From positions 77,732,931-77,796,930 of the forward strand of contig NC_080419.1 of the NCBI RefSeq assembly GCF_029873635.1: 64,000 bases of DNA, written 5' to 3'. The stretch comes from Malania oleifera (lineage: Eukaryota; Streptophyta; Magnoliopsida; Santalales; Ximeniaceae). The position numbers were made by a program, and so were the translations under genes. The first letter of the stretch is position 1, and each line of letters begins with the position of its first letter. The notes below the pieces were generated by a model that had not been told where the DNA came from, did no database searches, and saw only the letters and a list, made by a program, of their open reading frames with translations. Below, one piece after another: positions 34,229 to 45,820 of this stretch.

Positions 34229-35100
34229 TGATTAATGTGAAGGTGCTGGCAGAGAAACGAACTGAAGTTTCAGCAATAAATGGAAAATATCATGATTAGG
34301 GGCTGAGTTCTTCATTGACAAGTGTGAAGGTGCAGACGCAGCTTTGCCAGGGGCAGCTGCAATGGCGCCGGGGTTGGAAAAGACAAGCAGTAAGGGAGCA
34401 GAGAGGTTTGAAGATGATCCTCTTGTTGGGAGCATTCTTGTCTCTTTCTTTATTTTATTTTATAATTAAATAATAATAATATTTTTGTTTTTTTTTTTGT
34501 GGTAATGGAGGCGCCTAAGTTGAGGCTATCCAGTGGGGTGGGGAGAGGCCAGTCCTGATTAACACCCTTTTCTTGGCCAGTCCTGGTGTGTTACACCAAA
34601 TGTTGGCTAAGTGTTCTTGGCTTAACCTAATCCAGCTACCAAACTCACCCTTAGAGGAATAATTTATAAACTTAGTCATTGATAATGCTATAATACTTTT
34701 ACTACTACTAACCATATTTAATATCAATTTTGTTGGTATGATGATGAAGAAAAGGTTGAATAAGTGACTGGTTGTGGCAACATTAATTTGAATTGTTAAC
34801 ATTGTTATCTAAGTGTGGAACTCTATAAATACCATTATGCCGGAATGCTTGGTCCTTGTAAATTTGAAAATACTGTTATGGGAACCAACAGAAACGTAAT
34901 GAAGGCATTGTTTTAATTTTCTTTTTAACATTTTTCTTTTTGATTTTCATCTCTTCCAAGGAGCATTTCTTATGCTCAGCCCTTCAACTAATTTTTTTCT
35001 TTTTTTTTTTACCAAAAATATGTTTTACTATGAGAAGGAAAACTTTGAAATGTAATTGTATTCTTTAACTTTAACCATTTCTAACACACCCACGGTGGGT
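34229..35100. other. Spacer between Gypsy-1 and the 35-kb gene
   Basis: AT-rich with one GC-richer patch (34330-34430). No recognisable element or gene. The last 150 bases are probably the 3' UTR of the minus-strand gene to the right. Confidence 0.35.
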
Positions 35101-35127
35101 GAAGCCTTTGGAGTTTGGAGAAGTAGT

Positions 35128-35867
35128 TCATGGTAGCTTGACCATTCTATTACCCTTGCGCCATGTCCAAGATTCTGATGGTGATTTGGGCAGAGGTGGA
35201 AGCAGCAAGGCCTTCCGGCAGAGTCCAAACGGCCAACCCTCACAATGACACAGCTCCTGTATTATTAAGCGCCTTCGGAAATCTGGAAAGTCAAGCCCGC
35301 TCAAGCTCATAGAGCGGGGAAAGTTTGTCTTGACAGAAAAAAATTCATCCCAGCTGCTTTGAGCGCTGGAACAGCAGGAGAGGCAGCTCCCAGCTGTGAG
35401 AAACTCCTCCCTCTCACCATCACTACACCCTCCATTGTTATTCTGTGTTTGCTTCACCGCCTTTGGCGTTGTCACAAACACTTCGGACAGTTCCGTTGGA
35501 GAGAACCAGTAAAAGCTGCCTGTGGTGAGGCTTGCCTTGCGTCTCAACTTTGCTTCCAGGGCTCGACTTCGAATGGCCGAAACAACCACCTGAGAGAAAC
35601 ATCAAACAATGTAACGGTAACCAAAAGGTCCCAAAAGAAAATTGGCTAAGAAATGGGTAAAATAATATTTTTCTATCTGCATGGATGATTTGTCTGTACT
35701 TCCTGTTCATCATTGAAATCAGTAGCTGGGTTCTCCTCTTCCGGGCTTGGAGAAGATCGTCGTACACCAGAAGAATGGCAATTCGAGAAAGCATCCTTCA
35801 AGGCTGAAGCGAGGAGTTTGCATCTCTTAGAGGGATTTGGTGGCTCTTCTTGATAGAAAACGCCCAT
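35128..35867 (-). CDS. Intact two-exon plant gene, 209-residue protein of unknown function
   Basis: The start is ATG at 35867-35865. Exon 1 is 35867-35700 (56 codons, MGVFYQEEPPNPSKRCKLLA...), the intron is 35699-35590 (GTACAGAC...TTTCTCTCAG, 110 bp), and exon 2 is 35589-35128 (153 codons plus TGA). The splice joins in phase 0: DEQE|VVVSAIRSR. The protein is Ser-rich with a basic helix-like segment (RSRALEAKLRRK), a Cys/Ser patch (GSCLSCCSSA) and a conserved-looking C terminus IIQELCHCEGWPFGLCRKAL followed by PPLPKSPSESW. No signal peptide or membrane segment. I recognise it as resembling a land-plant family of uncharacterised proteins, without being able to name a function. It is the only undamaged cellular coding sequence in the window. 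Confidence 0.85.
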
Positions 35868-35922
35868 GTTGGTGAAGGGTGATGGACTTTGCAGCGAAAT
35901 GACAAGAGAGGTAAATATGGAG

Positions 35923-35935
35923 CCAATATTTATAT
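35923..35935 (-). promoter_or_regulatory. TATA box of the 35-kb gene
   Basis: On the minus strand the sequence reads AAATATAAATATT, about 60-65 bp upstream of the ATG, the expected place for a plant core promoter with a short leader. No other in-frame ATG lies between them. Confidence 0.6.
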
Positions 35936-36149
35936 TTCAGAAATGGGTTTATGTTGAAAAATGAGCTGCACCTGCGATGGAGGCCTTGCAGCTTATTTAA
36001 AATCCTCCTTATCTAGTCTTTGGGGTAAAGACAAAGTTAAAAGCAGTAGACAGTTTAACAAAAGACAGTCAGAATCAACGAGGCCTTTTGATCACAATTG
36101 GATGCTGATATCTGAAACTGACAGCTTAAATTTACTGTTTCTTTAATCT

Positions 36150-39100
36150 GTATTTATTTCAATATGAAAACTGACGGCTATAAATTTAATGTAAGTTTAT
36201 GCAAAACTTGCATTAAATTTTTTTTTTTTGAAAATAAGAAAATTACTTCAAAAAAATCAAACCAAAGGATGAGGCATACCTTGTGTGTTCCCAAAACAAA
36301 ACTCGTTTTAAATGTGCAGCATTTGAGTGACTTTAAAACGAAGTTATGGATTGAATCAGCTAGGACACGATACCAAACCATGAAGGCTATTTGACAGGAT
36401 TGCTGAGACTGATTGTCTGTCCATTGAAGTTACATTTTTTGGCTGGAGAAAAATGAAGTAAAAGACAATGGACTCTCGGCCCAAATCTGAGGCTTGTTAA
36501 AACTTAATCTCACTCAACGAACATGTGTAGTGTGCTGGCTTGAGCTTGCTTGGAGCATGGACTTCAGCGGAGTCATCTTACAACTTGTAGTGTGATTCTC
36601 ATTGAACGTTTTGGCTGATCCAAAGGGAAGGTATTATCCTCCATCCTTATTCAGCCTTAAATCTCCAATAGTCACTTTTACATTCAATGGGATTGGGTGT
36701 GTACTGAGAGGGGTTAACAATACCCCTCGACCTAAAAACCCTTCTCCAGATGAGTTATTTTGTGTAGTGATGATTAGTTTCATGCCTTAATCTTTTCATT
36801 TTTTCTTTCCTCCCACCCTCGACCTAAATTGGGAAAAGAAAAATAGAAAGAACATAACCCAAGATCCCACGTCTATTATTTAACTTGAACCCATTGGTTG
36901 TTTTGATGATAACAAAATCAATTGTATTAATGTGTACTGTGTGCATGTCTAAGTTATTTTACGAATAAAGAAGTGTGAAATATGGCTACAATGTAAGTAA
37001 CTCAGTGAGCTTAGTTTAACTTGAAAGAGAGATCCCAACAGCTACTTTTTATTTTATCAAAGGCAATAATGGATTTATTTGGGTGGTGTGATTGCTCAGA
37101 GAGAGATAGAGAGTTCCCAACAACTTTTGTTCTTTATCGAAGGCACTCCACAAGTAAGGGCTCTTTCAATATTAACAAATTCTCAACTAGGAAATAAGAT
37201 TTCACTAACAATAATCGTTTAAAAGCGTTAGTAAGTTCATATCTTATCCATGAACAAATATCTCAAAAAATTAACTTGAGTTTGTAAGAGATTGCAATTT
37301 TAAAATAATAATCAATAGCTTTGAGAATTTGTGCATATCCAAAATACTATATAAGCTGTTTTGTTTATAAATGTAGATTTTTGACCTTAAATTTGGATTT
37401 GAGTGAATTTTGACAATTTTAAATATAATTTTGCATTACATTTTATTCAAATATAGTTCAAATCCAAAATGAAAACCTCTTCAAACATAAGGTACAAGTA
37501 CTTTTCTAATCATTTGACTTAAGGAAACAAGTACACGTTTTTAAATGTTGCTCATCAATATTATTGACAAATAAAATCACAATCACACAATTAGGTCAAT
37601 TTTAGTTAAAAAAATCAACCATGCTTAAGTCAATAGGTTAAATTAAAGTAAATATATATGCGTCAAGTATGTATTAGCAACATGTGACAAAATGAAGGTA
37701 CAACCAATTTTTTCACTACTTGTGAATAAAGTTTTAGGTTTCTCGAATACACATACTTACATATGATTTGTGAGTAAAGCAAATTTTCTAAGTTCATTAC
37801 AATTTAATAATAAAATATTTGAAGGATAATGACATGAAAATTAATTAAGAACACTAACTCAATGTTCTGCTATCATCAAAATCATTAAATTAAATTGATG
37901 CATGATCATATTTGTTCTTGTACGAGTCTTGCATCAATTTTTTGTTATCTTTAAAACACATGAAACCTTGGGGCTATTAATTTTCCAATTTTGTAATTAT
38001 TGTTTAACAAATCTTAGGATTTCTCAATTATTTGAAGTATGGTGGGGAATAATAGGATAAGAAGCAATTAATTATGATTTTACTGCCTTTCCCTAAGCCT
38101 TTATTGTGCAATTTGAGTTTAGATCAAGTTATGGCTACCAATGTTATGTTTGTGATATTTAATTGTCTTGTTCCCACCCAATAGGGGCTTACCCTTATCT
38201 TGGATAGGGATTTGCTCTTTGAATTAGAGAAAACTTTACTTCCAAACAACTTTATAGGACAAGGAAAGAGTTTCCATGTCTTAATTTTTTTTTTAATTTT
38301 TTTTTTTTAAAAAAAAGAGGGCGGCACCTCCTATCTTTGTTAGAAAACCCTCACTTATGACGGAGTTTCCATATCTTAAAAAGGGAATTTTTGAAAATTA
38401 GATATTAGGACAACACCTCTTGGTTCCCCTTTCTGTATAAAGAAGAAGCAATAGGGAGGCTAGAAGGGGGAAGACATTTAATTGACGAAGGCTACACATA
38501 TGCTTAATCAAAGCCAATCTACAAGGGGAGCTCTAGTAGGAGGTTGTGATTCAAGCTCTTCGGGCATCGATTTTTAGAATTTTGAGAAGAAACAAGGTAG
38601 AATGTGGTTTTGTGTATTCTCTTAGACATGAAGAAAGTTTTATTGCATAAATCATCATTGGTTGAGTAGTTTAATTGTTTTTAAATTCCTTTAATATGTT
38701 TTAAACTTCAAAATTTGTAATAAAGAAAAAAAAAGTTTTTATAGTCAAAAGTTCTGAAATTTTAGTAGAAAATTCAAAAAAAAATATTTATTTATTTTAA
38801 GAGTAGTTTCATAATTTTTATTGCTATTTATTTTATATTTTCTTCAAATTAGGCTCCTTTAATTAGAAAATTATTATTTTCCACGATTTTGATTTGTTTT
38901 CTTCAATAAAATTGTTTAGGAGTGTTCCATGTATGGTTTAGAAATTATTATGATTTTTTGGTTGGTTTTTAGTTGATTTAATTTATTTATTTGAATTTAA
39001 GTCATTCTAGTGAATTATTAATTGATTAAAAATTCAAAAAAATTGCAAAAATTCAAATTAGATACTCAATTTGTTTTTTTTTTTTTTTTTTAAATTTTTA

Positions 39101-39440
39101 GGACTCTTTTGACTTAAGAGTGACTTTAAATTGGTTCAAAGAGTGAAAAATGTATGAAAAAGTGAGTTTTGAAAGTGTTCATTGCATGTTATGTATGAAA
39201 TTCTTTATTTATGAGCATGAAATGTTAAAAATAAGTTTTAATTCATTTTTGATTTGCATAGGAAGATAACTTGGTTTGGTTTGGCTTGGTCAAATGATAT
39301 ACATGTTTGCTCAAATCATTTAGTGTTATTTCAATAAGATGTGTTGTTTCATCTACATATGGTGTAGTGCATTTTTGGCATGATGACCTTTGAGATTTTA
39401 TTTGATTGTAATCATACCAAAATGAATCTGACAACAAAAC
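36150..39440. other. AT-rich intergenic DNA, no gene seen
   Basis: Open frames are short and low-complexity. A segment near 36885-36960 (GTTGTTTTGATGATAACAAA...) resembles the start of long copia LTRs such as SoloX, but I cannot find boundaries. Homopolymer A/T runs are frequent (38285-38325, 39070-39092). Confidence 0.4.
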
Positions 39441-39449
39441 CAAAAGTGG

Positions 39450-40490
39450 TGTGATAACGTCCTTTTTAGGATTCTTGAGGTGAGGGAATCCTTATGACTG
39501 TGACGAGATACTTGATGGTTGTAAGGTGGAATAATATCTAAAAGGGGTGAGGGAGGTAACCTAATTAAATTGGAGAATCAAAGACTTTGTTTGATTAATG
39601 CTTGAAGATCTCAACATTATCATGGTACTGTTCAAAAGAATGGGTGTGTAAGGGTGTTAGTATCTTCCTCCCACATAAATGTACATTCGAATATAGGCTT
39701 TTATACATATACCACACATATTGGTTCTTTGGACCCTGAGAGTAGCTAGTGGACCTTAAAAATGATATTAATTAAATAAGGTATTCTAACCTCATATTGG
39801 ACAAAATATGTTAGTGGTGACTCCGTTGACATATTTTTGACTACATCTCATTCCCTAATTCCAATTTCACAATTCAAGTTTGCCATTTGTGTTGAGGCCA
39901 TTTGAAGATTCACCTCGATAAAGGTGATCCTTTGAGATATGTTGACAATGTGGATAGAAGTGGATAGGATGGGATTGTTATGCTAGTCATCATGTCAAAG
40001 GTTTTTGAGATGGTGTCTTATTACACAAGGGGTACATATAAAAGTCCTTTTACAACAAAAATTACACATATTTATTACTCCTTTAAGGTTAAACCTATAT
40101 CAATCTTATGGTTATAAATCATATTTTTAGTACATTAATCCTAATCATAAACTCAAACCTTTTTTTTTTAATATTAAAGGGCCTAATTATTATGATTGAC
40201 ATAATTCTCATACTATGAATGATTATTTTCTACGTTTGTTTGCTTTGCCTAATGATTGGGAGGTCCTATTTCTTGATGATTGGGCTACATTTGTGTTATT
40301 GGCCAAGTTCTTGAGGATAGCACCCATGATCTTCCTAGTTGAGGATGCCCTATTCCAATGTATGTCAACTTCTCATGCGCCATGGGTACGATTATTTGGT
40401 CTCCACATAACATTTTCAAGATGCTCAAAGATTGCACAAACTATGGTCCCCCCATGTTTGCTTTATTTAGTTGCTTTTAATGCTTATAAA
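39450..40490 (+). repeat. Repeat family Y, copy 1 (uninterrupted)
   Basis: This stretch aligns in order with 60115-61008 plus 63327-63600: GATTCTTGAGGTGAGGG..., GGGTGTGTAAGGGTGTTAGTA, GGCCTAATTATTATGA, CTCCACATAAC. It is diverged but collinear and has no gap where copy 2 carries SoloX-3. I see no protein domain, and the outer boundaries are not defined. Confidence 0.7.
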
Positions 40491-40499
40491 TGAGTAACT

Positions 40500-41690
40500 G
40501 TAACTTTCCAAAATGTCATTACCAACATCACCTAAGCATTGCCCGATTCTAAACTTTTATACCGTTCGACCATAAAATATTTATTTAATTCCATAATTTT
40601 TGTAGCCCAAAATATTTCCATGTCATACAATTTAGGTATTAGCTGATCTTTTATTATATTTATTATTTTTTATATTTCATTATAACGAATATATTCACCT
40701 TTACTACCTTCCAAAACCAAATAATTTTAAATTAATTATAAACAATGCCCCCTACCCAAGCATATTTTTATTGATCAAGGTTGGAGGATGAAAGTCAATC
40801 ATCCTATACCAAATTTAGGCTAGGCCAAAGGATGATTCTCATTTAACTTAGTTTTTCCATTGAATATGCCCTTATTTATATGATGTTTTTCTTTGACTAT
40901 ATAAACTTTTTTATTTGAATTTGAGCCTATTTCATTAGCCTTTTTAAGATCCTTATGATCTTTGAGATAATCTTTATCATCAATATGCTTCAAATGCTCA
41001 TTTGACGAGGAGTTCTAAAATTCTTCATACTCAGCCAAATCAAAATCCTCCTCTTTAGTATATTTAGCTACTTAAGAGTTCTCATAAATTTTTTTTTTTA
41101 TGGCGAGTTTAGGATCTTCATCCTCTTTTGTGTAATTAGCATATAAAAGATTCTTCTAATCCTTGTAGTCGACGATCTTTGTGAAAATGATTTTGCTGCC
41201 TACTTTGATAGGAGTCTAATTGAAACCATCATAGGCAATGGTTTGTTCAGGAGGAAATTGTTGAGTGAGTGACACTTGTCCCTAGTGTTTTTTTGACACC
41301 TTATTGACTAAATTGACCCCACACAAAATAAGGTGTCAACTTTAAAATTAATTGGGCACTTGTGCGGTAAATTTGGAACCTAGAGTAGTTAATTAGAGCA
41401 TTGTTCTTCCTCTCGGTGCTATAATGTGCAAATCATGCATCTAGAGTACATTGAGGTCTTAATTTCTTGTTTTGGAGTTATTATTAGTTAAAATTAGGTG
41501 TTATCCCTATTTTAATTGAAATTAAAGGGAAGACAAGTCTTGGGTGTCACCCAAATACATTATGAGGACAAGGAGAGCATTCTTTTCAAAAGCTGAGGGT
41601 AATCTTGGAAAATTGGAATATAGGGCAGGCTAGCTTCCTTTCCTCTATAAAAATAAGGTTATGCTCTCACTCTACATGAGGTTAGGGGAC
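40500..41690. other. Spacer with a 13-bp hairpin; possible minus-strand retroelement scrap
   Basis: A perfect 13-bp inverted repeat TTGACACCTTATT (41293-41305) / AATAAGGTGTCAA (41327-41339) encloses a 21-bp loop. Around 40930-41270 the minus strand gives short acidic Asp/Glu/Lys-rich frames that could be retroelement gag debris, which I cannot assign. Confidence 0.4.
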
Positions 41691-41696
41691 ACACAC

Positions 41697-41947
41697 ATTG
41701 CAACACGTTATCAGCCAAAAAATTGTCAGATGGTTGATTATGCCTTTACCTCCAATTCATTCCAAGTTGCTTCATCTATGCCTTCCGGTTGAATTTCGTA
41801 TAAGGCCTTCACCATACCTTTCTGCACTAATAGATCCTTCACCCTTCTTTGTCATAAACCGAAGTTTCCGGTTTCATAAAACTCGGCAACATCAAATTTT
41901 GCAAATGAAGTTCCAAAGGCCATTACAACAATGCTCAGATACCAATT
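41697..41947 (-). pseudogene. Truncated second copy of the Copia-4 gag start, beyond the shared LTR
   Basis: On the minus strand, immediately after LTR 41948-42483, come a primer-binding-like AATTGGTATCTGAGC and a broken gag N terminus (FGTSFAKFDV...). It aligns with 55790-56060, which follows the other LTR. So this LTR has element 3' sequence on one side and element 5' sequence on the other. Confidence 0.75.
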
Positions 41948-42278
41948 TGTTGTAAAAAATTGAGTTGCACAGTGGAATATATTTAGGATCAAACACACAA
42001 TGCAACTCTTAATGATGAATATATAGAACAATCTACAACCACAACAAATTTATGAAAGCAAGAACAACAAATAACACAAGGAATTATGTGGTTCGACAAT
42101 ACCTACATACATGGGAGCAAATGACAAAGATTCACTATCTTTTTATCCAAATTACATGAACAATACATCAACCCTCTCAACCATTTACTAACCATCTTAC
42201 TCTTAATACATCACAAATGACATATAAACAGAGTTCCTTGAGGTTTTCCCTCAAAATCCCAACCACATTAACGTCCCC

Positions 42279-44315
42279 TTATTCAAATTTGACATTTGCG
42301 CTGGGTATCTTGAGCCAAATCATCGACGGTTTCAAATAGAATTTATTTTTTCTAAAATACTGCTCCAAACCATTGATGATTAGAGCCTTACCGTTGACAA
42401 ATTTCCCTGTTGCTATTTGATTTACTTCATGTTCTCTATTAGTACATGCATCCCATTTAGTATATGAGCCACATATCATAATAATCTCCACCTTGGCGAA
42501 TATATGCCCCTTAGGAGAAATTGAAAACATGAACCTGTTGTTCCACCTTGAACTTGGGATGTTAGGTTGGGACCGCCTCTTTTCTAGCAACTGGAGACAA
42601 ACACCAAGTCCATGAAAGCTAGGCTTGAACTTGCCTTTAGCAGCTTCGGCTTTTGCCAACAATTTCGACTTAGCTGTAGATGTAACAACCTGAGACTGCA
42701 CCCTGGGCTTGCAACAATGCCTTTCCACAATAGTAAACATAAAACCTGTTGTAAGCCTTCTATCACCAAAGCCTTCTGCATAGTCTTCAACAAATCTCAT
42801 AACTGATAGACCACTCTGTTGCCTACCAAAACATCCCATTGTACCAGCATAGGGGACCTTTGCCATATCCTAGACATCACCATCCCTCCTTGGGTATTGA
42901 ACGGTAGAAATTTTTCTTTGATTCTCTAGAGAACCCCCTTGAGATGACAAACAAACTATCCATACAGTTTTGTCCACAAAGCCACCCTGAGATAAGACTA
43001 ATCTCTCTACAACTCTGTTTATAAAGCCACCTTGAGATATCTCCCTGTGGCTCTGTTAATGTGAAAATTCAAACCAAGACCATTCTTGGTTGCACCCAAA
43101 ACATTCATGTCAAAACCTTTCAAAAGAGTTCCCAACTAATTAGCCTTGGTCAAAGCCTTCCCAGCTAATAACATGTCATTCCCACACAACAGATACATCA
43201 CTCCCTTGCATCCTATCACCCTCTTCCATACTGGAAACCTCACTAACTCCTATATCTGATTCTTATGCAATAACTCCATTTCCTTTACCATTGCACTCAT
43301 CCACCTATTTTTTCCTTTGCTGTGCACTGCAACTTAAAAAATAGTAGGAACCTTGATACTGGTAGTAATGAATGCATAAAACACCAGAAGGCCAAATTTA
43401 TGCCTGAATGGTGGTCTGATAGTGCACCTGGGCCCACTATGCTCCTACTGGTCTCCTGAGCTAAAACTCCTTATAATATGAACAATGTCATCTCTACTCT
43501 GAGTTTGTAGCTTCACTTGCATCACATGCTCATTTATACTATGATACTTTTGACCTGAGATAGAACTCCTTGCATTTCTACCATAAGAATCTAACTTAAC
43601 CTGAATTATATGTTTTTGCTGCTGCTATAGTTTTCTGGCGTTTATCTCTCTTTCTTTACCAGAGTATGTTGCCCCATGGCTTTGTCATCAAAAGCCATGT
43701 CTCCACTGATCACCACCTTGTTTTCCAATGGATCACCTAACTTGAACCCACCTTTCTTATACCCCAGAAAGATGTACTGTTCGGACATAACACCAAGCCT
43801 AGATCCTACATCACTAGAAAAGTGCACATGTGGACATCCACTCAAACCTGAGTAGTCTACCGCATAATCTTCCCACAATTATCCTGCAACTCTCTCATCT
43901 AGTGATACCTCTGGCGATTGGTTAAACGAGAAACACGCTATACTCACTGACTTCACCAAAAAGTTTCATTCAAGTTCTGCATATAACCTGTCCTGCTCTC
44001 AAAACTCTTTGAACTGAATCAACGTACTCGGTCCCAATGTCTGACCTGAGGATCTTTATCCTGGTATGGTTCTTTACCTCAACCACAAGTTAAGCCTGGT
44101 AAACACCTCAGAAATGTGCCACATGAGATACACCAAGACCTTTTGTGATAAACCCACAAAATATATATGTCTATCCCGTGATGCTATCATCACCAGTCCC
44201 CAAACATCTGAATACATGTATTCACCAATATGCTCTAACCACATATGCCATAGAACATTTGACTCAGATTCTTTAGCTACAACTCCACCTATTACTGTGA
44301 TACCTTGCAGTGCAT
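42279..44315 (-). pseudogene. Copia-4 GAG-pre-integrase, integrase end, RT and RNase H remnants
   Basis: From right to left: YALQGITVIGGVVAKESE and LWHMWLEHI (44230-44315); YIFLGYKKGGFKLGDPLENK (43700-43790, the end of integrase); a broken YVDD-type block with LLAGKAL (about 43140-43190, RT); AKVPYAGTMGC and DYAEGFGDRRLTTGFMFTI (42690-42866, RNase H). The integrase core is mostly missing. Confidence 0.75.
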
Positions 44316-45820
44316 AGATATTGTTGGAATTGGTGTATTCCCAAGAGGGGGGGTGAATTGGGTATTTAAAAATTTTTTTCTTAGGTTTAACTAATCCAAT
44401 AACAGTATACCACAGCCTAGGTTCTATCTAAATATTTCCCAATCATTCACAATATTTAAATCATGTACACATTTATAATTAATTAAATCTAAGCATACAT
44501 GTGTAGGAAATTAAAGTGCAGGAATTTAAGAGTAGACACAAGAAATGTTATCGGAGTTCGGCCAATACTGCCTACGATCCTGCCTCAAACTCACAAGTAA
44601 GAGGATTCTACTATGGCTCACTTAACAGGTGGACGGCACCTTAAACAACACCTTAACAGGATGGTACACCTAGCTTTCCTAACTTGGTTAAAGCCAATCC
44701 GAGACTTTTCACAGGGCAAGTCTTCTTCTTCCGACCACACATTGGGAATGCAACGATAATAAATAATTTTGTGTACAAAGAAATGCTTCTTATACAAGCA
44801 GATGTGTACAACAACTACAACCCAAGATATGCACTCACAAATGATATAAAAGAAGGCTCAAAGTGAGAATATGTGTTTCTTAAAAAGGATTTTGTAATCT
44901 TTGAGTATGATGTATATGATAATGCACTTCAAAGAATCAAACCCTAATTAAAAATGATTTTCTCCAAAAAATATTTTTCAAATAAAGTATAGGAGAACCT
45001 AGGGTTTTGGCTCAAAAATATTTTTGTAAGCACAAGCATGTGAGCCTTTGAATCTTGCAATGAATGTGCAAGATTTCCAAGCAATGAGAATATTTCTCCA
45101 CCAAAAATATTTATCAAAGAATAATGTGGGAGGAACTTGAAGAGTACTCTCAAAATATGATATGAAAATAAATAATATATGAGAGTTAAAAGATATTTGA
45201 TTTGTAAAAAAAATGCCCAAAAGAATGTTTAAAATAATTCTCTCTTGAAAGATTTTCAATGTAATAAGTATAGGAGAGTATAAAGGAATGAAAAAATCAA
45301 AAATATTTTTAGAGGATTTTCAATCTAATCTTCTGTCTTAAATTTGAGTAATGAGGGGCTATATATAGAGTTGGGCAAAAATATAACCGTTAGGGATATG
45401 TTGGGTATTTTTAAAATAGATTAGACATGTTTAACAAAAACTAATCTTGTTTAACTGCGGTAAAAATTTTCCAACCTGAGAGGTTCGATTGATCAGATTT
45501 AAGGTTCGGTCGACCAGATTGCTAAGTTCGATCAACTAGGGAATTTTTGAACTAAGCTATTGGTAGACCCGATTAAGGTGATTTTGAACCCTCTAAGGTT
45601 TGGTTGACCAGGCCAAGTTCGGTTAACCAAATTCAGAGGTTTAGTCGACTAGGTTAAATTTGAACTAAGATTTTGATCGTCCAAAGCATTGGGAATTCCC
45701 CACGTGCTAGTTCGGTCGACCAGAGCGTTGGAGTTCATTTTAAAATGGTCGATCAACTGGTCAACAGTTGACCCTTGGAGGTTCGGTCAACTGAAGCTAC
45801 TACGTAGGTTCGGGTTTGGT

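Noticed and set aside
40215-40493. 92-codon open frame near 40.3 kb
   Set aside because: It falls in repeat family Y; the homologous stretch in copy 2 (63340-63600) is not open in the same frame, so it is not constrained as protein.
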